Source: an uncultured Myxococcales bacterium (lineage in GTDB: Bacteria > Myxococcota_A > Polyangia > Polyangiales > Polyangiaceae). Taken from it: 64,000 nucleotides of DNA. The stretch spans positions 62,001 to 126,000 of the forward strand of contig CALFEQ010000024.1 of the NCBI GenBank assembly GCA_937949945.1, given 5' to 3'. The notes beneath the pieces are model-generated. The model saw only the letters and a program-made list of their open reading frames with translations, ran no database searches and was not told the DNA's origin. Made by a program: the position numbers and the translations under genes. Shown piece after piece: positions 23,188 through 32,898 of this stretch (positions are counted from its first letter, which is position 1; the number at the start of each line of letters is the position of its first letter).

Positions 23188-25779
23188 CTACCGCGTGCGG
23201 CCGAGCGCTTTGCCGTCTCCGTCGGCGTCGATCCAAATGGGCCCGGACATGGCCCATGGCGAGATCTCGGCGTCGTCGCCCGAGAGCACCGGGCGCATCG
23301 GCTTCTTCCCGCTCACGATGACGACGAGAGCGTCGTCTGCCTTCACGCGCAGCGAGAACGTCGCGTGCGCGACGAGCGCGCCCTGGGCGTTCTTCTTCGG
23401 GGTGAGCGCCACGGACGAGCTACCGGCCCGCGCGCCGCTCGCGAGGCGGACCTCGGCCTCGTCGACGACGATCCACGGAGGGGTCGTGACGGTGAGCTTC
23501 ACCTCGACCGTTCCTCCTCGCGCCACGCCGCCGATCGGCGCTCCGTTCGCCGTGACGCGGAGGAAGGGGCCGTTCGTGAGCACGACGTCACGCCGGTCGC
23601 GGATCCCCTCGACGAGCGCCCGCGTCCGATCCGCGTCCCACGCGTCGAGCGCCACGTCCGCGCCGGCGCCGGCGAGGCGGACGTACGTCCGCGGATAACC
23701 GGGCTCCTCGCCGACGATCCCGTGCGTGTCGGTGTCCGCGATCGGCGTCACGGGATGGCCCGTCCGCAAGAGCGCCCAATAGTCCTCGAGCACCCGCGTC
23801 CGGTGCTCGACGACGCGGCCGTTCCAGACCTCGATGGCGTCGAACGAGGCGTCGTAGCCCGGCCCCGAGCCGACGCCCTTGCTCGGGTCGAAGCCGAGCT
23901 GATCGAAGTATCCGTTCTTGCCCGAGCGCGGGTGGTTGATCTGGAGGACGCGCGGACCTCCCTGGAGCGCGCGTGCGTCGGCGAACACGTCGGCCGCGAG
24001 GCGGTCGCGGACGACCGGCGCGCCGCCCCGCGGCTGGTCCGGCCGGGGCGTCAGCGGATAGACGTTCGCGTGACCGAAGGGCTTCTTCGCCGCGTCGCTC
24101 GTGATCTCGACGCCGGGGAGCTGCACGAGGAACGGCGCGAGGCCGAGCTCCTTCGCCACCGGCGCGAGATCGACGATGGCGTTGTGCTCCGACGCGACGG
24201 CGACCTCGACGCCCTCGGCGGCGTTCGCGAGCACGCGATCACGCGTCGCCACCGGCGCATCGGCGCTGAGCATCGTGTGCTGGTGGAAGTCGGCGGCGAC
24301 GTACCCCGACGTGTCGACGACGCGCCGGAGCTCGATGCGCGGAGGCGTCGAGCCCGGGACGTCGACCTCGAACGCGTGGACGTCGTACTCGGGGCCGCGC
24401 GAGGCCGTGACGCGGTAGCGTCCGTGCGGAAGCGGCACGGCCCTCGACTCCGACGGACGCAAGAAGACGACGTTCTTCGCGAGCCCCGCCACGTGCGCAG
24501 GGCCGAGATCGGGCGAAGGGGTGCCGGAGAGACCCTCGATCGTCAGCTTGCACGGCACCGCGACGTTCGAAGGAACCTCCGTGCACGGCCCGAGCGTCAG
24601 CTCGGCAGGCTCCGAGACCGTCAGGGTCACACGGCTGGCCGCGTTCTTCTTCACCTCGACGGCGACCTTCTTGCCGTCGCCGCGGCGCCCGACGCTCGGC
24701 GCGAAGCCGACCAGCCACTTGCCGGGCGGGACCTCGCCGGCGAAGGTGTCCCCCTCCTTCGTCGCGACGATCGAGAGCACCTCGGGGGCGGCGTCGGTGC
24801 CGAGGACGACCTTCGCGCCGGCGGGCACCTTCACGGGCGCTCCCTTGGCGTCGACGAGCGCGATCTCGACGACGCCGACGTCGCCCGCCGCCGCCTTCGT
24901 GAGCTCCGCGACGATGCTCGACACGTCGGGTCGCTCGCCCACGACGAACACGCGCTCGTACGTCACGGACGCGCCCGGCTCGAGCTCGACGTCCTTGCGT
25001 TGCTCGGTGTCCGTCCAAGCGCCTCCGCTGATCGCGGCGATCTCGCCCTCGGTGGAGGTGATCGCGTAGCTCACGTACCGGCCGACGCCGCCGATGTACG
25101 GCCCGCGCGACGGCCCCTTGAAGCCGAGCGCCTTGCCGGGCGCGAGCTTCTCGGCGCCTCCCCACTGGATCGCGTCGCCGAGCCCGAGGCCCGTGACCTT
25201 CGTGCTCCCCTCGTTCGTGAGCGTCGTCCGAAGGAGAAGCGCGCGATCGCCCGGCGCGAGGCGATACTGCGTCACGACCTCGATCGCGGGCTCGTAGAGC
25301 TCCTTGCCGCGCGCCTCGACGACGGCGGCGCCGTCCGGGAGCACGCGCGCGTCGATCGACGTGTAGACGGCCTGACGCGGGAACGTCCCGAAGTACGTGA
25401 AGAGCTGGCCGAGCTCGTCCTTGCGCGTCTTCGCGTCGGCGGCGTCGATGACGTTCCCGCCCGACTCCGCGAACCCGGCGCCGCCTCCGAGCGCGTCGAT
25501 CACGAACACGACCTCGTCGTTCTCGAGCACCCAGTCGCCGGGCTTCCCGGTCGCATTCGGCCCGCCGAGCTCCTCTCCCGGAGCCATCGGATGCACGCGC
25601 GCCTTCCCCACCGGCTGACGCTGCGCCTCTGTCCCCCTCCCGATCCAGTTCGCGCGCGCCGCCGCACCCGGCGTCACCTCGATGTGCGGCGTCGGATCGG
25701 TCGGACGCGGGCAAGCGACGAGCGTCGCGGCCACGACGCCCATCGCGAGCCGCCGGAGAGGAGCCTTCATCGCGCGCAT
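23188..25779 (-). CDS. PHP-domain metallohydrolase lipoprotein (CehA/McbA-like)
   Basis: An 863-residue prolipoprotein (lipobox LVAC, C23). The first ~480 residues are beta-rich domains that look like carbohydrate- or partner-binding modules. The PHP catalytic domain follows: YVAADFHQHTMLSAD (D497, H499, H501), VASEHNA (E531, H532), GVEIT (E558), GHANVYP (H570), INHPRSG and ADTDTHG. These supply a multi-metal site. A C-terminal beta domain closes the protein. CehA/McbA relatives hydrolyse phospho- or carbamate esters, and the natural substrate here is unknown. It would act outside the cytoplasm. The M20 peptidase lies 60 bases upstream on the same strand. Confidence 0.88.
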   Translation of the reverse strand: MRAMKAPLRRLAMGVVAATLVACPRPTDPTPHIEVTPGAAARANWIGRGTEAQRQPVGKARVHPMAPGEELGGPNATGKPGDWVLENDEVVFVIDALGGGAGFAESGGNVIDAADAKTRKDELGQLFTYFGTFPRQAVYTSIDARVLPDGAAVVEARGKELYEPAIEVVTQYRLAPGDRALLLRTTLTNEGSTKVTGLGLGDAIQWGGAEKLAPGKALGFKGPSRGPYIGGVGRYVSYAITSTEGEIAAISGGAWTDTEQRKDVELEPGASVTYERVFVVGERPDVSSIVAELTKAAAGDVGVVEIALVDAKGAPVKVPAGAKVVLGTDAAPEVLSIVATKEGDTFAGEVPPGKWLVGFAPSVGRRGDGKKVAVEVKKNAASRVTLTVSEPAELTLGPCTEVPSNVAVPCKLTIEGLSGTPSPDLGPAHVAGLAKNVVFLRPSESRAVPLPHGRYRVTASRGPEYDVHAFEVDVPGSTPPRIELRRVVDTSGYVAADFHQHTMLSADAPVATRDRVLANAAEGVEVAVASEHNAIVDLAPVAKELGLAPFLVQLPGVEITSDAAKKPFGHANVYPLTPRPDQPRGGAPVVRDRLAADVFADARALQGGPRVLQINHPRSGKNGYFDQLGFDPSKGVGSGPGYDASFDAIEVWNGRVVEHRTRVLEDYWALLRTGHPVTPIADTDTHGIVGEEPGYPRTYVRLAGAGADVALDAWDADRTRALVEGIRDRRDVVLTNGPFLRVTANGAPIGGVARGGTVEVKLTVTTPPWIVVDEAEVRLASGARAGSSSVALTPKKNAQGALVAHATFSLRVKADDALVVIVSGKKPMRPVLSGDDAEISPWAMSGPIWIDADGDGKALGRTR

Positions 25780-25839
25780 TCTAGCGTGCTCGTCTCTTCT
25801 CCTCGTGCTCGTGCTCGCAGTACCGAACGAGCACGACCG

Positions 25840-27051
<1,212 letters not shown>

Positions 27052-27129
27052 GGGCGCGGACTATAGCCGTCTCCGAGCCGGCGTCTCCGTCGAGCCTCCG
27101 GATGCCGCGGTGCGTAGTTTTCCTTTGCG

Positions 27130-27166
27130 TTCTGTATTTACAGAATGTACAGTATTCGTAGGTACA
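27130..27166. promoter_or_regulatory. AT-rich palindromic operator candidate before the fatty acid hydroxylase
   Basis: TTCTGTATTTACAGAA (27130-27145) is a perfect palindrome with 7-base arms and a 2-base centre. It is directly followed by TGTAC...GTACA (27146-27166), a second imperfect dyad. The stretch is markedly richer in A and T than its surroundings and lies 60-75 bases before the ATG at 27205, in the divergent gap with the M20 peptidase. A TetR- or GntR-type repressor site overlapping the promoter is the simplest reading. Confidence 0.6.
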
Positions 27167-27204
27167 ACGCAGGAACCCGCGACAATTTCCGAAGGAGAGA
27201 GCCG

Positions 27205-28053
27205 ATGGCCACGCTCCCCGTTGCGCCGAACGAGGTCCCCGAGCCCCGCGGAAATGACGCGAAAGCGCGGGCGGACACGACGTACTCCGGGCCGAGCTTC
27301 GGAGCCTCCGCAGAGGCGCGGGAAGCTCGACGCGAGGAGGAGCGCGCGCTCGTGCGCGACGCGACGAAGGGCCGGCTCACCCCGGAGCGACGCGAGGCCG
27401 TACGGCGAAAGGCGCTCGCCGAGATCCCGTGGTGGTACAACCCCTACGGGCACTTGGCGGCGACGACGGGCATCGGCCTCGTCGTCCTCGTGGCGAGCAT
27501 CGCGAGCCTGGCGAAGCTCGAGGTGCGCTGGACGGATTTGCTCGTCATCCCCGGCGTCGTGCTCTTCTCGAACTACTTCGAGTGGCGCGTGCACAAGCAC
27601 GTGCTGCATCGCCGGTTCTGGCCGTTCGAGGTCATCTACGACAAGCACACGCCGATGCACCACATGATCTACGTCGAGGAGGACATGGCCCTCCGCGACG
27701 TGCGGGAGTTCCGGCTGGTGCTCATTCCCGCCGCGGGCGTGCTCGGCATCGTCCTCGCCGCGTCGCCGGTGGCGATCGGGCTCGCTTGGCTCTGGTCCGC
27801 AGCGGCCGGCTGGCTCTTCCTCCTCACGGCCAGCCTCTTCATGGTCAGCTACGAGGTCCTTCACCTCTGTTACCACGCGCCCGAGGACGGCTTCATCGGC
27901 CGCCGGAAGATCATCCGCGTGCTGCGCGCTCACCACGCGCGCCACCACGATCCGCGCCTCATGCAGCGCTACAACTTCAACGTCACCGTGCCGCTGTTCG
28001 ACTGGATCATGGGCACGATGGCGCCCAAACGCGACGCAGCCCCGCCCCGCTGA
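27205..28053 (+). CDS. fatty acid hydroxylase / sterol desaturase superfamily protein
   Basis: The 282-residue membrane protein (ATG 27205 behind AAGGAGAG) carries the full histidine-box set of the non-haem di-iron hydroxylase superfamily: HKHVLHRR, HTPMHH, HLCYH and HHARHH. These bracket hydrophobic helices at roughly 90-110, 113-130, 165-190 and 195-215. The first 85 residues are charged and cytoplasmic. It should insert oxygen into, or desaturate, a lipid acyl or isoprenoid chain using O2. The substrate is not determinable. A palindromic site upstream suggests dedicated repression. Confidence 0.9.
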   Translation: MATLPVAPNEVPEPRGNDAKARADTTYSGPSFGASAEAREARREEERALVRDATKGRLTPERREAVRRKALAEIPWWYNPYGHLAATTGIGLVVLVASIASLAKLEVRWTDLLVIPGVVLFSNYFEWRVHKHVLHRRFWPFEVIYDKHTPMHHMIYVEEDMALRDVREFRLVLIPAAGVLGIVLAASPVAIGLAWLWSAAAGWLFLLTASLFMVSYEVLHLCYHAPEDGFIGRRKIIRVLRAHHARHHDPRLMQRYNFNVTVPLFDWIMGTMAPKRDAAPPR

Positions 28054-28087
28054 GAGGCGGCCGCACCGAGCCATGCCGGGCGTCCCT

Positions 28088-28124
28088 CGACCGAGCCGGT
28101 CGGGGCTGGCGCCCCGTTCGGGGC
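28088..28124. promoter_or_regulatory. two GC hairpins in the argC leader
   Basis: CGACC-GAGCC-GGTCG (28088-28102) and GCCCCG-TT-CGGGGC (28111-28124) follow each other in the 90-base gap between the hydroxylase and argC, ending 20 bases before the argC ATG. There is no T-run. They may terminate the upstream transcript or modulate argC translation. ARG-box-like AT-rich operators were not seen. Confidence 0.4.
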
Positions 28125-28143
28125 GGCGCTATGTGCGAGCCCC

Positions 28144-29208
28144 ATGGCGAAGCGCTTCAAGGCCGCCGTCATCGGCGGCAGCGGTTATGGCGGCGGCGAG
28201 CTGATCCGCCGTCTGCTCCTCCACCCCCACGTCGAGCTGGTGCGTGTCGCGTCCGTCGACTACGTCGGCGAGCCGCTCTCGGCCGCGCACCCGAACCTCG
28301 AGGGCATCACCGATCTCCGCTTCGAGGGGATCACGCCCGCCGAGGCCGCGCAGGGGATGGACGTCGTCCTGCTCGGGCTGCCCCACAAGGTCAGCGCGAC
28401 GAAGATGCCCGAGCTCATCGCGTCCGGCGCGCGCGTCATCGATCTCTCGGGCGACTTCCGCCTCCGCGATCCGGCCGCGTACAAGCGCTACTACCACGCC
28501 GATCACCCCTGCCCCGACAAGCTCACCGACGGCACGTTCGTCTACGGCCTGCCGGAGCTTCATCGCGAGAAGATCAAGAACGCGAAGTACGTCGCATCGC
28601 CCGGCTGCTTCGCCACGACCATCGAGCTCGCGCTCCTGCCGCTCGCGAAGGCCGGCCTGCTCTCCGGCGCCGTCGAGGTCGTGGGCATCACGGGGTCGTC
28701 GGGCAGCGGCGTCGTCCCGAGCGCCGGCACCCACCATCCGGTCCGCGCGGTGAACCTGCGGACGTACAAGCCGCTCGATCACCAGCACATCCCCGAGATC
28801 ACGCAGACGCTGCACGAGGCCGGCGGGAAGAACGTCGAGATCCGGTTCGTCCCCGTGAGCGCGCCGCTCTCGCGCGGCATCTTCGCGACGTGCTTCGCGC
28901 ACGTCCCCGAGTCCGTGAGCGCCGACGAGATCCGTGCGCTCTACAAGGACGCGTACGCCAAGGAGCCCTTCGTCCGCGTGCCTGCGAAGCGCCTGCCCGA
29001 GGTCGCCGCGGTCAGCGGAACGAACTACGCCGAGGTCGGCGTGCAGATCGGCACCGACGGCGCCGAGGCCGGCAAGCGCGTCGTCGCGTGCTTCGCCGTG
29101 ACCGACAACCTGATCAAGGGCGGAGCGGGCCAGGCGATCCAGTCGATGAACATCATGCTCGGCCTCGACGAGAAGACCGCGCTCGAAGATCCGGGAGGCT
29201 GGCCGTGA
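28144..29208 (+). CDS. argC: N-acetyl-gamma-glutamyl-phosphate reductase
   Basis: The 354-residue enzyme has the N-terminal dinucleotide site GGSGYGGGELIRRLLLHP and the active-site cysteine in ASPGCFATT (C155). Further family motifs are GLPELH, GSSGSGV, and HxxEI near LDHQHIPEI. It reduces N-acetyl-glutamyl-phosphate to the semialdehyde with NADPH, the third step of arginine synthesis. Its stop overlaps the argB start (GTGA), so the two are translationally coupled. Other arginine genes are not in the window. Confidence 0.97.
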   Translation: MAKRFKAAVIGGSGYGGGELIRRLLLHPHVELVRVASVDYVGEPLSAAHPNLEGITDLRFEGITPAEAAQGMDVVLLGLPHKVSATKMPELIASGARVIDLSGDFRLRDPAAYKRYYHADHPCPDKLTDGTFVYGLPELHREKIKNAKYVASPGCFATTIELALLPLAKAGLLSGAVEVVGITGSSGSGVVPSAGTHHPVRAVNLRTYKPLDHQHIPEITQTLHEAGGKNVEIRFVPVSAPLSRGIFATCFAHVPESVSADEIRALYKDAYAKEPFVRVPAKRLPEVAAVSGTNYAEVGVQIGTDGAEAGKRVVACFAVTDNLIKGGAGQAIQSMNIMLGLDEKTALEDPGGWP

Positions 29209-30026
29209 GCTCGGGCCCCGTCGTCGTCAAGCTCGGCGGGGAGGTCGTCCAAGGGCCGCACATGGCCGCGATCGCGGCCGACGTCGCGAAGATGCGCGGC
29301 GAGGGCACGCCCGTCGTGATCGTCCACGGCGGCGGGCCCCAGGCGACCGATCTCCAGAAGAAGCTCGGTCAGACGCCGAAGATCATCGGCGGCCGCCGCG
29401 TGACCGACGCCGAGACGCTCGACGTCATGAAGATGGCGGTGGCGGGCAAGGTGAACGTCGACCTCTGCGCCGCGCTCGTCGCCGCCGGAGCCAAGCCCGT
29501 CGGCCTGCACGGCGCGAGCGCGAACACGGTGCTCGCCAAGCGGCGCCCGCCGAAGGTCGTGACCGGCGGCGGGCCCGATCCGGTCGACTTCGGGTTCGTG
29601 GGGGACGTCGTCGGCGTCAACGCCGAGCTCATCGGCCTGCTCGGCGGCGCCGGCTACGTCCCCGTCCTCGCCTGCCTCGGCGCGGACGAGTCGGGCGGCG
29701 TCTACAACATCAACGCCGACGCCGTCGCGAACCAGGTCGCCATTCGTCTCGACGCGCGCGCCCTCGTCCTCGTCACGGACGTCCCCGGTGTGCTGCGCGA
29801 CGTCGCCGATCCGTCGTCGCGCATCCCGCGGCTCACGACCGCCGAAGGCAAGCGCGCGATCGAGGAGGGCATCATCACCAAGGGCATGATCCCGAAGCTC
29901 GAGGAGTCGTTCGCCGCGATCGCCGAGGGCGTCCGCGCGGTGCACATCGTCGGTCGCCTCGAGCGAGGGGACCTGGCGCGCGCCGTCCAGGAGCCCGGCA
30001 GCGTCGGCACCGTGCTCGTGGCGTGA
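29205..30026 (+). CDS. argB: acetylglutamate kinase
   Basis: The 273-residue kinase begins at a GTG that overlaps the argC stop by four bases, behind GGGAGG. Amino-acid-kinase fold motifs are all present: VVVKLGGEV, VHGGGPQ, GRRVTDAETLDV, GLHGASANTV, DFGFVGDVVGVN, NINADAVANQVA and LVLVTDVPGVL, with ITKGMIPK near the end. It phosphorylates N-acetylglutamate, the second step of arginine synthesis, and supplies the substrate of the neighbouring reductase. The gene ends in a perfect 12-base convergent hairpin. Confidence 0.97.
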   Translation: MSSGPVVVKLGGEVVQGPHMAAIAADVAKMRGEGTPVVIVHGGGPQATDLQKKLGQTPKIIGGRRVTDAETLDVMKMAVAGKVNVDLCAALVAAGAKPVGLHGASANTVLAKRRPPKVVTGGGPDPVDFGFVGDVVGVNAELIGLLGGAGYVPVLACLGADESGGVYNINADAVANQVAIRLDARALVLVTDVPGVLRDVADPSSRIPRLTTAEGKRAIEEGIITKGMIPKLEESFAAIAEGVRAVHIVGRLERGDLARAVQEPGSVGTVLVA

Positions 30027-30036
30027 TTCCGCCTCC

Positions 30037-30068
30037 GACGAAGCCTCGCGTCACTTCGAGGCTTCGTC
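30037..30068. terminator. perfect 12-bp convergent hairpin
   Basis: GACGAAGCCTCG (30037-30048) is exactly complementary to CGAGGCTTCGTC (30057-30068) with an 8-base loop. The right arm is the last four codons' worth of the minus-strand lipoprotein, and its stop codon lies in the loop. The structure ends both argB and the convergent transcript. No T-run follows on either side. Confidence 0.65.
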
Positions 30069-31301
30069 GCGGATGGCGACCGCTTGATCGATCCCTTTCT
30101 CGATCACCTCCGCCTCCGCCACCGCCTTCTTGAAGGCCTCGTCGAAGCACTTCTCGAGCTGCGCGCGGGAGGCCTCGGCGGTGGCGGCCCCTCCGGAGCT
30201 CGCCATCTCCGCGAAGCCCTTGCGCGTGGCCTCGATGGCGGCGCCCGCGACGTGGACCCGGCTCGCCCCCTTCTCGCCGACCTCGTGGAGGATCTTGAGC
30301 AGCCCGGGGAACGACTTGTCGACGGCGGTCTTCATCGCCTCGGCGGCCTCGCGATCCTTGGCGCCCGTGACGACGAGCCCCACCGGAGGGCTCGAGCACT
30401 CCGTCTTGTTCATCAACGCGAGGTCGCAGCGCGCGCGGCAGTCGGTGCTGACCTCGGGCGCCTTGAACTCGCCGGCGCATTTGACCTCGGCCAGCTCGAC
30501 CGAGCACTTCCCGGAGCAGACGCCGTCGCAGATGCCGGGCTTCGCGAACGTGCAGGCGCCGGTGCACGTGCCCTTGCACTCGCCGTCGATCGCGCCTCGA
30601 TCGCAGGTGCCCACGCACGTCCCGAGGCATGGGCCGTTGACGCGCTTGCCGTCGCACGTGCCGACGCAGCGACCGCCGCAGGTCCCCTTCATCTGGCCTT
30701 CGCACGTGCCCTGGCAGACGCCGTTGCACTTCATGCCGCTCTTCGGCTCGCACGAGCCGTCGCAGTCGCCGTCGCAGCGGCCGGCGAGGCGGCTGCACTC
30801 TGCACGCACTTTGTCGGCCGGCACGGACGAGTCGCAGATGCTCGCGCACTTCGTCACGAGCGTCGGGTCTGCGAGGCACACCGGGTCCCGCACGACCAGC
30901 TGCGTCTTCGCCTTCGGACCGAGCTTGGCGCGAGCCTCCTGCACGGCCTTGATCGCGGCGGCGCACGCCTCGTTGCCGCTGCGCCAGTCTCCCTTGTCGC
31001 CGAGGTCGTGGGCGATCTGGGCGCAGGCGATCCCGAAGTCCCCATCGAGGCGCTCGGAGAGCGCCCCGATCTCCAGCGCCGTCAGCGCCGCCGCCTTCAA
31101 CTTGTCCGCTGCCGCGCGAGAGAGCACGTACTCGGACGCGAAGTCGAACGCGGCGAGCTCGTCCGCCTTCGTCAGGTCGGGGCAGCGCTGCGAGACGGTC
31201 TTCGTAGGCGGTGTCTGCGACGGCTTGTGACTCGAGCCACAAGCCACGACCATCCCCGCGACGAAGGCGACGGACAGGAGGCGACGCACCGGGGACCTCA
31301 C
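30051..31301 (-). CDS. cysteine-repeat lipoprotein
   Basis: A 416-residue prolipoprotein (lipobox VVAC, C21). The central third is built of repeated CxGxC units, for example CDGDCDGSC, CNGVCQGTC, CGGRCVGTCDG and CLGTCVGTCD, giving roughly 20 or more closely spaced cysteines between Gly/Asp/Thr residues. The flanks are Ala/Lys-rich and helical without cysteines. Outside the cytoplasm such repeats would form a compact disulfide-bonded rod or bind metal. No enzyme motif is seen. It is divergent from hisH and convergent with argB. The name of the family is unknown to me; similar lipoproteins occur in myxobacteria. Confidence 0.8.
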   Translation of the reverse strand: MRSPVRRLLSVAFVAGMVVACGSSHKPSQTPPTKTVSQRCPDLTKADELAAFDFASEYVLSRAAADKLKAAALTALEIGALSERLDGDFGIACAQIAHDLGDKGDWRSGNEACAAAIKAVQEARAKLGPKAKTQLVVRDPVCLADPTLVTKCASICDSSVPADKVRAECSRLAGRCDGDCDGSCEPKSGMKCNGVCQGTCEGQMKGTCGGRCVGTCDGKRVNGPCLGTCVGTCDRGAIDGECKGTCTGACTFAKPGICDGVCSGKCSVELAEVKCAGEFKAPEVSTDCRARCDLALMNKTECSSPPVGLVVTGAKDREAAEAMKTAVDKSFPGLLKILHEVGEKGASRVHVAGAAIEATRKGFAEMASSGGAATAEASRAQLEKCFDEAFKKAVAEAEVIEKGIDQAVAIRDEASK

Positions 31302-31513
31302 GCGTCACTCCGATGCGCGGGCGCTGCCGCGCGAGCTCGCGACCCCGTTCGCCTCGTGGTCGCGTTCGTCTCCCTGCTTCCCGGCCGCTGCGACCGCGGC
31401 GGGCCTTCGACGCTGCGGTTCGAAATGCGTGAAGAACGCATGAGTGATCCTCGGCTCTATCTCGGCCATCTGACGATACACGGGCTCTTCCGGCCATGCT
31501 ATGGCCTTTGCCG

Positions 31514-32161
31514 ATGCGGATCGCGGTCATTTCGACGGGCGTCGGCAACGTCCGGAGCGTCGTTCGCGCGCTCGAACGGACCGCGCCCCCGGGCCGCGAG
31601 ATCACCCCGACGGCCGACCCGGACGCCGCTCGCCGCGCGGACGTGCTCGTCGTGCCCGGCCAGGGCTCGTTCGGCGCCTTCACGGCCGCGCTCGAAGGCG
31701 GCCTGCGCGAGGCCCTCCTCGAGGCCGTCCGGCGGGGGACGCCGTACCTCGGGATCTGCCTCGGCCTCCAGGTCCTGTTCGACGGCAGCGAGGAGGCCCC
31801 CTCGGCGCTCGGGCTCGGCGTCTTTCCGGGACGCGTCCGGCGCCTCGACCCGGGCGTCGAGCCCGACGCGGCGCACGGCGGGCCCCCGAGGCCCCGTCCC
31901 CTGCCCCACGTCGGGTGGAATCGTGCCGAGCTCGTCCGTGACGGGATCGTCGCGCCTGCCCACTACTACTTCGCGCACTCGTACGCGGCGGCGCCCGACG
32001 ACCCTTCGGTGACGCTCGCGACGACGACCTACGGCGAGACCTTCACGAGCGCCGTCCAGAAGGACAACGTCGCCGGCGTGCAGTTCCACCCCGAGAAGAG
32101 CCAGCGCGAGGGGCTCGCGCTGCTCGAGCGCTTCTTCTCCTCGATCGTACGAGGCTCGTGA
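31514..32161 (+). CDS. hisH: imidazole glycerol phosphate synthase, glutaminase subunit
   Basis: The 215-residue class I glutamine amidotransferase has GICLGLQ (nucleophile C82), VQFHPEKSQ (H192, E194), an oxyanion-strand VVPGQGSFG, and PHVGWN, all typical of HisH. It releases ammonia from glutamine for HisF, in step five of histidine synthesis. The ATG at 31514 begins directly at the first strand. Its TGA overlaps the hisA ATG (TGATG). An insert rich in Gly/Pro at about 115-130 is unusual but outside the catalytic core. hisF is not in the window. Confidence 0.95.
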   Translation: MRIAVISTGVGNVRSVVRALERTAPPGREITPTADPDAARRADVLVVPGQGSFGAFTAALEGGLREALLEAVRRGTPYLGICLGLQVLFDGSEEAPSALGLGVFPGRVRRLDPGVEPDAAHGGPPRPRPLPHVGWNRAELVRDGIVAPAHYYFAHSYAAAPDDPSVTLATTTYGETFTSAVQKDNVAGVQFHPEKSQREGLALLERFFSSIVRGS

Positions 32162-32886
32162 TGGACGTCGTCCCCGCGATCGATCTGCTCGACGGAAAGG
32201 CCGTCCGCCTGAAGCAGGGGCGCTACGACGACGTGACGGTCTACTCCGACGATCCGGCGAGCGTGGCGCGGCGGTTCCGCGCGCACACCGAACGCCTCCA
32301 CGTGGTCGACCTCGCCGGCGCGAAGGCCGGCGCGCCCGTCCAGATCGAGACCATCCGCGCCATCGCCCGCGAGAACGCGGGAGGCGCGCTCCAGATCGGC
32401 GGCGGCGTACGCACGCGCGAGGCCCTCGAGGCGTACCTCGCGCTCGGCGCCCGCCGCGTCGTGCTCGGCACCGCCGCGGTGAAGGATCCCGCGCTCGTCC
32501 GATCGCTCGCGACCGCTCACCCGGGCGTCGTCGTGGTGGCCGTCGACGCGAAGGACGGCTTCGTCGCGACCGAAGGCTGGACCGAGGTGTCACGGATGTC
32601 CGCGGTCGACGTGGTCCTCGGCCTCGCGGACGCGCCCATCGCGGCGGTGCTCTACACGGACGTCGCGCGGGACGGGACGGGCTCGGGCCCGAACGTCGCC
32701 GCGACCGCCGCCCTCGCGGCGCGCTCGCCTTTCCCCGTCATCGCGTCCGGCGGCGTCGCGACGGTCGCGCACCTTCGAGCGCTCGCCGAGATCCCGAACG
32801 TCGAGTCCGCGATCGTCGGGCGAGCGCTGTACGACGGGTCGCTGTCGATCGAGGAGGCGGTCGCGGCGACACGAGCGCCTTCGTGA
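32161..32886 (+). CDS. hisA: phosphoribosyl-formimino-AICAR-phosphate isomerase
   Basis: The 241-residue TIM-barrel enzyme shows VVPAIDLLDGKAVRLKQG with catalytic D8, LHVVDLAGA, LQIGGGVRT phosphate loop, a TDVARDGTGSGPN second catalytic aspartate region, and VIASGGVAT. It isomerises ProFAR, step four of histidine synthesis, and its product is the substrate of HisF/HisH. The start overlaps the hisH stop. The next gene is convergent, so the his cluster here is just hisHA; most genomes have hisF next. Confidence 0.96.
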   Translation: MDVVPAIDLLDGKAVRLKQGRYDDVTVYSDDPASVARRFRAHTERLHVVDLAGAKAGAPVQIETIRAIARENAGGALQIGGGVRTREALEAYLALGARRVVLGTAAVKDPALVRSLATAHPGVVVVAVDAKDGFVATEGWTEVSRMSAVDVVLGLADAPIAAVLYTDVARDGTGSGPNVAATAALAARSPFPVIASGGVATVAHLRALAEIPNVESAIVGRALYDGSLSIEEAVAATRAPS

Positions 32887-32898
32887 GCCGACGCTCAC
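32883..32898. terminator. 6-bp hairpin containing both convergent stop codons
   Basis: GTGAGC-CGAC-GCTCAC spans the end of hisA and the end of the Ser/Thr kinase. Each arm contains one gene's stop codon (TGA at 32884-32886; TCA on plus at 32895-32897). The CGAC tetraloop is the same as in the hairpin at 5028-5043. The stem is short, so termination strength is doubtful. Confidence 0.4.
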
